From Voacanga thouarsii (taxonomy: Eukaryota > Streptophyta > Magnoliopsida > Gentianales > Apocynaceae), in assembly GCA_026120185.1 (NCBI GenBank), contig JANUWF010001264.1, positions 496,001 to 560,000 on the forward strand: DNA of 64,000 bases, written 5' to 3'. Made by a program: the position numbers and the translations under genes. Below are positions 55,761-64,000 of this stretch, piece by piece. The notes under the pieces were generated by a model. The model ran no database searches. It saw only the letters and a list, made by a program, of their open reading frames with translations, and was not told the DNA's origin. Positions within the stretch are counted from its first letter, which is position 1. Each line of letters opens with the position of its first letter.

Positions 55761-57566
55761 TGGTTAAAACCCCACTCTTTACACTCTTTGGGTTGAAACC
55801 CTCAATTTTGGATAGAAATCCCACTCTTCGGATCAAAATCCTATAGCTAGCTAAAAAATGGCTTAACTATCAAGTAATGACGCCCCATTTGAAGTAAAAC
55901 AAATCCTAGAACTAATCTTGCTACTTGGGTTCATCTATCTCTAATGAAAGCTAATACAAGAGTTTTGGCCCTTTCAGTACTCAAGGATTCACATTCAAAA
56001 TTCAAGTAACTCAACACAAACATCTCATTTCAAGAAGTAGCCCAAAACAATTTTCCAAGATTCTGTTCCCACTTTCTAAATTCCGACATACCTTTCACAT
56101 CCCGAAAATACATTTTATTTCAACTAATCTCCTAAAATAAAATATACCAATATTCTAAGTGTTTCCAATACCAAAAGAAAGTATATCATTTCTCATCTTC
56201 AAATCCCATTCATAAGAGACATTAATGAATGGAGTTGAAGATTTTCAAATACATGCTATGAGTTCCACATGGAGAAAAATCATTATAGTGTAGTTAATAA
56301 CATCTAAGAGTAATCAATGCGTGGCTCCACATTTTAACATCATCTTTTTACAAAATTCATCAAGTAAATCAAGCTCAAGGCATTTTATAAGGATAAGGAC
56401 TTGTCATCAATTTTGGAAGTATTTTCGTAGTTTTATATAGATAATCCAAATAGTACAAGGAATTGTATTTTTCCAAAAAATGGATTGAAATGAAGGCAAA
56501 CCTTTGTTTATTCTAATTGCTAAGAATATGGCCATGGCAGATATAATGGTTATAGATAAAATGATTAAAGAAGAAGAGTTGGGTCTCAAACTCCTTTAAA
56601 TAAAAGTTAAGGGCGGGATTACTTGTGTAATTTGTTGTAGGCATAGACATACTAAAATTGATTCTCTCAAGAAATTGGCATACAAAATATTTTAGAGGGT
56701 ACTTAATCATAAGAAATGTGGGGAAAGCAAAGAGTTAATCTTGAAGCTAAAAAGGTTATAGAAACATGACGTGGTTGTTGAGAATTAAACACCACCTTAA
56801 GTGAAGCGAAAAAGTCCTTAGATATACGAGTTCGAGAAGTTGAGAGATAACTACAAGAGAAACCACATATAATAATTACTCGCCAAAATTTCCAGAAAAA
56901 GCTTCCATAAGAGAATAAAATAATGAAATGACGGAAAAGGGTAGATGCTTATTAAAGTCACATTTATCAAATAGTAGTTGTACCAAATAATGAAAGTGAC
57001 AAAGATTGCCTTAGAACAGTCATGAATTGGAAGAAATCTCACAATAATGCATATGAAAGAACTTCCAGTAGTTTTCATACCTATTTCATACATAAATCAT
57101 CCTTATAAAATGAACGTAAGAAATTCAAGGATTTCATAACTGAAAATGATTTGTATGCATTATATATCCAAGATTGTAAGAATTTATATCATTCATAAAC
57201 ATTTCATAGTAGAAAATTTTATATAGTAATGTTATAGACATTTCCAAAATTTTTCCAAGTGTAAAATCATTTCATAAGATGTACAAACACAAAGCATTTT
57301 TCAGGATGCAAGGACTTACCTTCAGTCCAATCCAAAGATAGCAAAATCTAACCTAGATTTAGGAATTATATCCTCGCTCACCAATGAACTCTAGCACAGA
57401 AATAATTAATATTAATTTCCTACAATAAATTGGATACTTAATAGAATCCCTCTTAATTACTCATAATCTTAGGCAAACCTAACTCACAATCTAATTCTCA
57501 CCAATCTTCAACATCATACAAAACATTATCCCCAAAATTCAACCTTAAATCATATGGAATTAAGTG

Positions 57567-57614
<48 letters not shown>

Positions 57615-58500
57615 CAAATTTTCATTAACACATAATATTCAATTTCTCAAAGTATTACCACAATAGAAAGCATAATATAATTAGCAAATAGAAACATATT
57701 ATAATCACATAATCAAATAACATATAATCTTACAAATTGAGTTCAAATAATAAATAATTAAGGCATAATTATACTCAGCAAATTAAGCTAAAAAGTACTT
57801 AAATAAAGAAATAAAGGATCTCTACATGCATTTCAATTATATATGTAAGCTGTCTACGTATACAAGTTACAACAATTATAGATTATCAATCTAACATCAA
57901 GCATAATGGTTAACATCTCTAATCACAGTACATCGTATAATCAACCCATATCACATTCATATAAGAGTCATGACAAATTCATAAGAAAATCTTAATCATA
58001 TACTAATAAGAAAATTAAGTTATTTGAGTAAAACAGAGCATAACTTGGGGTAAATGGGTTAATAAGCAATACAACACAAAAATTCTATCAAAATTTATAG
58101 AATACAACTTCAATAGGCAGGGAAGCTACTGTATAAACTTTATCAAAATCCAAGGTATCTAGATATATTAATTATTTTTTCAAAGAAACCGTAACTGCAC
58201 AGTAGCTTTCAAACTTTATTTTGGCAGTTTTATTGATAAAATCCTTAAAAATAAAATACTAGTCCAAATTGGGTGATTCTAAGTTATAAATACTCACAAG
58301 ACACATCGATTTATTGTGTTAAAAATCCGATCCACATTGGAAATGGAAAGGGTTCAATCAAAGGTTTGAAATTACAGGAAAATCAGTCTGGGGGAACAAC
58401 TGAACAGGGTAACTTTGAAAATTCATATAAAATCAATCACATAAGCTTTTCAAGTGATTATATTGGATAATTAATCCTAAGACATATAATAATCATGTAG
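55761..58500 (-). mobile_element. Family E gypsy LTR, second segment (approximate right end)
   Basis: The minisatellite of the left part resumes (55761-55850), followed by A+T-rich sequence. LTR-like words include 'tgcaaggacttacc' (about 57308, as in the G LTR at 33113) and a non-coding block around 58010-58300 typical of such LTRs. No TG...CA end or CTAAT duplication was found before Tat/Ogre-like sequence starts near 58500, so the end is approximate. No coding feature is supported in this 2.7 kb. Confidence 0.5.
57568..57610. repeat. (AT)n microsatellite
   Basis: About 43 bases of alternating AT. Confidence 0.95.
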
Positions 58501-58958
58501 AGATATGGTTCTACAAAAATAGTTGCATCTAATCTTGGTATTGACACAACAAACTCACAGTTTTCTCACACCCAGCACATTGCTTCTTGTCTAAAGCAAT
58601 TTTCAACCATCAATTCAACTTCAAACTACCACAAATCACTCAGATGGCTTGACTAGTGTGATTCATGTTGTCTATGTTTTTACTTGAAAGGTGAAATGAT
58701 TTTCCTAGACTAAGGTATACACAAGATTAATTTGACTTCAAGAGTTTTTTGATATCTTATCAAATGTTTCAAAGTTTAAATTATTTTCGAAGGGTTTGTG
58801 AATGACAATAGTTTTATCTAAAGTTTGAAAGGATGTTATAATCCTTGGTATGTTGTAGACAAAATTTTTGAAACAGAAAGAACTTGTGTTTTCTTGATGA
58901 ATTTCTTGATTAATGCGTTTTGCTTAAGGACAAGCAAAAGTTCAAGTGTGGAGGGATG
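58500..58958 (+). mobile_element. Tat/Ogre-like gypsy 3' internal end with polypurine tract
   Basis: GGACAAGCAAAAGTTCAAGT then GTGGAGGGATG (58928-58958) is the typical 3' end of Tat/Ogre-type gypsy elements just before the LTR. No pol sequence is present upstream; the join to E LTR sequence lies near 58500. Confidence 0.65.
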
Positions 58959-60480
58959 TGATAGGGGCTAAAATCACCATTGATTCCTTAGTTATTTGAG
59001 GTTGTTGTAAGATATACTTGTTGTAATAACTAATCATATTCCTTCCTATTAACGTTTTACTTGTAAAAAGGGTTTTTTGGTAAATTTGCCTAGATTTGAG
59101 TTAAATTCGAGCAAAATTGGAGAAATTAAATAATGCACTTGGAACTAGGCCCAACCAAGGGACTAGGCTCCGGGTCTATTCTGGTCAAGCAGAGGAAGTA
59201 GAGCAAATTTTAGGAAGAAAATAGAGCACACTTGGCGCCAGGTGGGTCGACTGGACCCTGCGCCAAGTCCATTCTGGACGGCCAGAGGAAAACAGAGAAT
59301 CCGAGGAAGAGCAGATTGCTCCTGGCACTAGGTGGGTTGACTGGACCCGACGCCAGGTCCACTCTGGAAGGCAAAAATCCTGTGCATGAATTTGGAAATT
59401 TTCCAAAGATTTCAGTATTTTCTAATTCCTACTCGGCCAATATTCCTCAAACAACGAATTTAGCATCAAAGAGGTCTGTAAAAGCAAGATAAAACATAAG
59501 ATATTAAAAGGTGAATCTAAGAGCTAAAATTCCAAACAGTTATTGAAGGAGGAATTCACCAAATCAAGCTGGGTTGTTCAAGAGACCCTTTAAGGGTGAA
59601 GAAAGAGATTTATCTATGAGTTCTTTCTTTTATCTTTCTTTTATTTTCCCTAAACAATGATGTATTCAATGTTTTTATTATAGTTTAACATTATTTTAGA
59701 TTCATTGTTTTGTGTTAATTTAGTTATTTGATCAATTCTTTATCATCCTTGGTATTTGTTTACTTGTTTTCATTAGTTATTGATGTGGATTCTTCTAAAT
59801 GAGTTGGAAAAATGATATTAGGAGTTTCATTGCATTGATTTCAGACTTGTAAAATATTAATGGACTTGGACGACGTAGTTAGGATTTTAGGATTAAAGTA
59901 ATCAAAGATTAGTTGATTTCACCTCAAACAAATGGTCATTAGATAATTTCATTCTTATAAGGAATTAAGGTTGATGTATATTTTGGTTACGTTAGCCTGA
60001 TTGGCAAATCCGTTAATATTAATCAAAAGGTTGTAATTTAATAGATTGGGAAATGAAGTGGAATTTATATAAGTAGATTCATGATTTGGGAAACGATTGA
60101 ATATTACTTTATATTCTTTCATAATGCCAAGATGATAATTAAATGAGATAATTGTGAGTTGGTTCATTATCATGTTTTGTAGGATAATTGCTTAAATTAC
60201 ATATACCTATATCCATGAATATACCTATATCCTTGAGTCTTATGTATTTATTTATTTTTTTTTCTTATTTTCTCACTTTAGTTGGTTGGTTAAACAATTA
60301 ATAAAAAGTGAAATTTGTGTACTTGTTCTTTTGAAGATCGATACTCGTTAATTCCCTCTGCTATGCTTGCGATGAGTGTACTTGCTCGTATGTGCATTTT
60401 GGAAATAATCTTTTAATTAAAACATAAATAAGGAATAGATTTAAATTTGATAATTTTCTACACCCAAAATTTACACATCA
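58959..60480 (+). mobile_element. Tat/Ogre-like 3' LTR (1522 bp)
   Basis: It runs from TGATAGGGGCTAAAATCACC to TTTACACATCA, with TG...CA ends, directly after the polypurine tract. It contains a small set of G+C-rich repeats (59140-59380). The 5' half of this element is absent from the window. Confidence 0.75.
59140..59380. repeat. Three diverged units of about 90 bp, G+C-rich, inside the Tat/Ogre-like LTR
   Basis: The words TGGCGCCAGGTGGGTCGACT, TGGCACTAGGTGGGTTGACT and GACGCCAGGTCCACTCTGGA repeat, each followed by GGCMAGAGGAA-like or GGCAAAAA sequence. Related words recur near 62020-62144. Open frames on both strands here are by-products of the repeat. Confidence 0.75.
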
Positions 60481-60511
60481 ACTAGTGCTAGTATTTCCTT
60501 GGCTCAATCCG

Positions 60512-60535
60512 TTTTTTTTTTTTTTTTTTTTTTTT
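60512..60535 (-). repeat. 24-base poly(T) run (poly(A) on the minus strand)
   Basis: It lies at the 3' side of the copia gag/pre-integrase fragment in its own orientation. Confidence 0.9.
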
Positions 60536-61840
60536 GTAAAGGACCTTTTTGTCATTTTACCTTTAAAGAAAGATTCACACTGAGGCCATTCTTCCAATCT
60601 CAATGAACCTTAAGGCCCATCATAGATTAGTCTCTGAATCCGATTGGGATTTATATTCCCCAATCTTAGATGGCACAAATACGAGTCATCTGATATAACC
60701 TCTTTTTTTTTTTTATTATTATCGGGTTCAGTTTGAATATTATTTACTTAATTTCTAATACGATGTATATACAAAATATTTTCAGACATGTTTTCTGTAC
60801 AAATTAAATTACGATGTCTATTGATAGAAACACCAGAATGGAAAGAAACGAAATATCCATAATTCATCAATTTGAAAACTGAAATCAAATTCTATTTCAA
60901 ACAAGAAACATATAAAATATCTTTTAAAATTAACTTCTATTTACAATCAAAATTAAGCTCAAGATCTCTCTCTACTTCAGTCCATATTCTTATTCTATTG
61001 CCTACTTGAAGTCCATGCTCACCCTTTCTAAGTCTCCTTGTGCTTCTGAACCCCTGCAAAGAGTTACAGACATGGTCAGTAGCTTCTGAATCAACTATTT
61101 ATGAACATGTTGATCCAACCATCAAAAGAGACTCTAGGTATAGAGCAATACCTGAAGTAGACTTGGCTAAGAAATCCAAACAATTATTCTTCTAGTACCC
61201 CTTCTTACCCCAGCTTAAGCATTTGTCTTTGGGCTTCTCATTGGGCTTGGCCTGACTAGATGTTGTGGTCTTGGCCCTTGCATTGTTCAAGACCTTCTTT
61301 TTCTTGAAATTCTTAGGCTTTGCCTTAATTCTAAAAGAAGAAACAGAACGAGAGACTAAAACCTTTGACACGGGTTTCATGTTCTTCCCTGCCACTTGGA
61401 GCTCTTTCATTAGCTCTAGAAGATTCATATCCAATTTGTTTATGTTGTAGCTCAACTTGAATCGATAATATGAATGAGGCAGAGTTTCATGAACCATGTC
61501 AATTTGGCTCTCAAGATCTATTGTTGCGCCTACGACCTCAGCCTCCTCGAAGTAGGCAATCATCTTGACCAAATGCTCTCGAACGAATGCCACCTTAGCC
61601 ATCCTAGTGTTCATGATTGCCCTAGGAGCTTCCTACCTTGTAGGCCCACTCTTATCAGCAAACATGGTACATAATGGCAAATCCATGTCATACACAGTGG
61701 CCATGTGCTCATGCTTAGATTGGAGCACACTAGACATGAAAGCCAACATGTTGTACTTAGCCATCTCATTAGCTTTTTCATACTCAAACTATTTATTTAT
61801 TCCTAACTGACCTAACAATGGATTAAACATCATGAATTAA
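60536..61840 (-). pseudogene. Copia gag, protease and pre-integrase fragment
   Basis: On the minus strand the gag N-terminal part is around 61640-61800 (ANEMAKYNMLAFMSSVLQS). A 140-codon stretch (61192-61614) has MNTRMAKVAFVREHLVKM, LESQIDMVHETLPHSYYRF and KCLSWGKKGY (start of a CCHC knuckle with changes). Next come VDSEATDH (protease; the family has DSGATDH) and RRLRKGEHGLQVGN. The pre-integrase motif YLCHLRLGNINPNRIQRL (about 60640-60690) is followed by NDKKVLY, ending at the poly(A) tract. There is no integrase, RT or LTR. Its 3' end lies where copia D integrase (12014) begins, so it is probably from the D family. Confidence 0.85.
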
Positions 61841-62144
61841 AAATTAACGATCTTGTTTAATCCTAAGATGGTTCTATTCTTTCCTATTTATTTTCATGCA
61901 AATTATTCATCCATTGATAAAGAAAACTATTGTAGAAAATTAACCTCATACAATAGTTTCAAAACTTTAGCAGTGCTTTCTCTTTTCTTGGATAAAATTG
62001 CGCACATCTACCTTTGGACAGAGTGGACTAGGTGCCTAGTTCGTTGGGCCCATCAGGCACTGAGTCGAATAAGTTTCTCCAAAAACTCCGATTAGGCAAA
62101 GTTGACCTGGCTCCTAGTCCGATTGGCCCACCTAGCACCGGGTA
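61841..62144. other. Spacer with G+C-rich words related to the Tat/Ogre-like LTR
   Basis: The second half (62020-62144) carries GACTAGGTGCCTAGT, GGGCCCATCAGGCAC and GGCCCACCTAGCACCGGGTA, resembling 59140-59380. No gene is seen. Confidence 0.45.
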
Positions 62145-62676
62145 TGTAACACCCCACTACTTTGGCCCAATAAGGCCAGGGATGTCACCCCGTCTATAGG
62201 ACAAGAGGTCTTTATAACTAGGTCACATAAGATAAAATAAAAGAAATACTTTAAAATTAAACTTATTACAACCTAATAACACATGAACAGATCCAAAATA
62301 TATTGTCTGCTATAATCTCTCAAACCATCACATAAAGAAAATAACAAAGAGTCTTCAAAATCTCAAACAACAATCTAGCTAATGACCTTCACAGCAGGAT
62401 CGACTTGAAAAAATGGCATAAAAGGGGGTGAGATAAAAATCTCAGTAAGCCCATGTGTGCTTTGAGTGTTTCAGGTAAAACAGCTCATGTATGCAAGTTG
62501 TAAAAGGTTTATAAAAGAAAGTGCAGGAAAGCATTAAATAAAGGTTAAATTAAAGAGTGGTGTTTTGCTTTCTAAACCATACATGTGCACAATAAATACA
62601 ATCACCCAAAGAGGTAGCCATGGGTTACCACACATTAGGCTCTATGACCATATAATGGTCAGAATGCCACACGTTA
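62145..62676 (-). mobile_element. Family B-like LTR, 3' end segment
   Basis: It starts TGTAACACCCCACTAC and aligns with 20603-21118 (GGCCAGGGATGTCACC, AAAATCTCAGTAAG, CCATGGGTTACCACAC, GGTCAGAATGCCAC). It is interrupted at 62676 by B sequence in the opposite orientation. Confidence 0.85.
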
Positions 62677-63130
62677 TATGAAACCCCACCTAAAGCCAAC
62701 CCTAGAGTAAGGGGGTGGGGATGCATATCATATTTTCTTACATGTATAAATATATTTTTGAGTGATTTTATGTGCTTTAGAATTATAATTTATAGTCTAG
62801 AAATCTTAGTTGTGCTTATTGAGTAGGAAGGGTAAAATGGTAATTTTGTTTGATGTCAAAATAGGGAGATAGTTTGAGGATTAAATTGGAAGAATATTTA
62901 GGAGAGAAAATAAGAACAAGAGTTGTGTTTTAGTGGTTAGAGCTTTGGAATTAATCTCTAAGGTCTTGAGTTCAAATCCCACCAATTAAGTTTTATCATG
63001 ATTAAATTTTTTTTATATAAGGTAGAATATTTTCATCCCTTGCATGCCATAAGTAGAAGTAGGAGTGTTCTCCTAGGGGAGACATGAAGGGAATGCCTTA
63101 ATCCTATTCTTATGCCCTATAAGAATTCTT
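62677..63130 (+). mobile_element. Family B LTR, first about 450 bp, inverted within another B LTR
   Basis: TATATGAAACCCCACC then AGAGTAAGGGGG matches the start of the solo LTRs at 35712 and 48603. It includes the tRNA-like module (62916-62983, TTCAAATCCC B box). It loses similarity near 63115-63130. Confidence 0.8.
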
Positions 63131-63139
63131 TAATTAAGG

Positions 63140-63706
63140 TAATAAAATTTGTTGATAAAAATAACCTAGGATTAACAAGAAAATAATCATGATTTTCCTA
63201 TTGCTAAACAAGATTCATGAATCATCAAACAATAAACTAATGCATTCATGAACATAAGCTTAAATCAACACATACTGTCACATGCCAAATCCCTACTAGG
63301 CATATTCATCATTCATGGCTTCAATGGAAATAAGAACATAAAAATCCTATTCATCAAAGGTGTCATAACATCTGACATGCTTTAAACATCCATAACTCTC
63401 CTAAGACATGATGAACATACATTGATTCCAAAGAAAATTCATGTAGCTTATTCATATACAACCATTCTCATGTCCTAACCCCTACCCCTTCATTCACATG
63501 CATACACTCAATCCCCCATTCATATTCTATCCTTCCTATCAACACCTAAGAGACATGAATTCAGAATTAAAAAGGAGGATTAAGAGAAAAAATATATACT
63601 TGAATGTCGATTACTTCGATGAAGACTAAAGAAGGTCCACACGCGATTGAGAGTCTTGAGTTGTCCAAGAAAAAAAACAGCCATGGTTATTGATCAACCA
63701 TTTCGG

Positions 63707-63762
<56 letters not shown>

Positions 63763-64000
63763 ATTAGTATGGTGTATTGAAGGTTGAATGGAAAAGGATG
63801 AACAAAGAAGTTGTTCTTGATTTACATTGATGATGTTCTTAAGACCTTCAAGAAAAAAACTGGTTTTTGATCCGATTGAAATTTCTTGTTTGCGAAATTT
63901 TGTGTTATAAATACCATAAATGAACACTAGGGATGATGTAGGAGAAATCTGGAGTATTTGAGAGTGATTGGAGGTGTTTAGTGTAGCTTTTGGCTTGAAG
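63140..64000 (-). mobile_element. Family B LTR, middle segment (runs off the window)
   Basis: It aligns with about 22250-23110 of the minus-oriented B LTR (CCTATTGCTAA, ATGAACATAC, the GA tract and the following CTTGAAGACCTTCAAG-type block). It includes a (GA)n tract at 63709-63761. Confidence 0.8.
63709..63761. repeat. (GA)n microsatellite within the B LTR
   Basis: About 53 bases. It is the complement of the CT tracts at 37664 and 50558 and at the same LTR position. Confidence 0.95.

Noticed and set aside
1..64000. A new enzymatic, defence or biosynthetic system
   Set aside because: Every recognisable coding block is a retrotransposon gag or pol segment. The remaining sequence is LTR, leader, microsatellite or unrecognised A+T-rich DNA, with no cluster of conserved unknown genes.

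Overview
This window is a block of nested plant LTR retrotransposons. I found no host protein-coding gene, no intact tRNA or rRNA gene and no CRISPR array. It looks like a flowering-plant nuclear genome. The evidence is primer-binding sites complementary to initiator tRNA-Met (TGGTATCAGAGC) at four places, Ty3/gypsy chromoviruses of the Tekay/Del type with a chromodomain and LTRs of 3.2-4.5 kb, several Ty1/copia elements, a Tat/Ogre-like gypsy 3' end, long microsatellites, and A+T-rich sequence. The species cannot be named from the sequence. Heavy nesting and many nonsense mutations point to heterochromatin.

Element names are mine: A, B, E and G are gypsy families, C, D and F are copia or copia-like. 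Layout: 1-1437 is the end of a B LTR. 1438-3581 holds microsatellites, a SINE-like unit and a motif cluster resembling CACTA subterminal repeats. 3587-5111 is an F solo LTR with a perfect 5-bp duplication. 5316-6093 is the first part of an E LTR, which resumes at 55766 and fades out near 58500. Inside E sits copia D (6094-55760): 5' LTR fragment, integrase (12014-12654), RT (47984-48602), RT/RNase H (53104-53980) and 3' LTR (53991-55760).

Inside D are four further insertions. (1) Copia C (7047-12013, minus strand), nearly complete but decayed, with its 3' LTR cut to 40 bp. (2) Gypsy A (12655-28019, minus), whose protease region carries an F LTR fragment (19674-20602) and a B element (20603-26100, LTR plus 3' pol). 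(3) A tandem gypsy G array (28020-47983, minus), organised internal-LTR-internal-LTR, whose right copy carries a B solo LTR (35712-39988, TSD TCACT) in integrase. (4) A second B solo LTR (48603-53103, TSD AGCTG) in the D RT. To the right of E are a Tat/Ogre-like 3' end and LTR (58500-60480), a copia gag fragment ending in a poly(A) tract (60512-61840, minus), and rearranged B LTR pieces (62145-64000).

No element is intact. The coding remnants (gag with zinc knuckles, protease, RT, RNase H, integrase, chromodomain) would once have worked together in reverse transcription and insertion, but each has stops, frameshifts or substituted catalytic residues. The most informative observations are the datable nesting order, nonsense codons shared by the two G copies, a 12-bp palindrome (TTGAGTACTCAA) shared by the LTRs of three gypsy families, a paired-hairpin region near the LTR 3' ends, and a roughly 70-bp tRNA-like module found in the LTR of one family and the leader of another. 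I see no sign of a new enzymatic or defence system.
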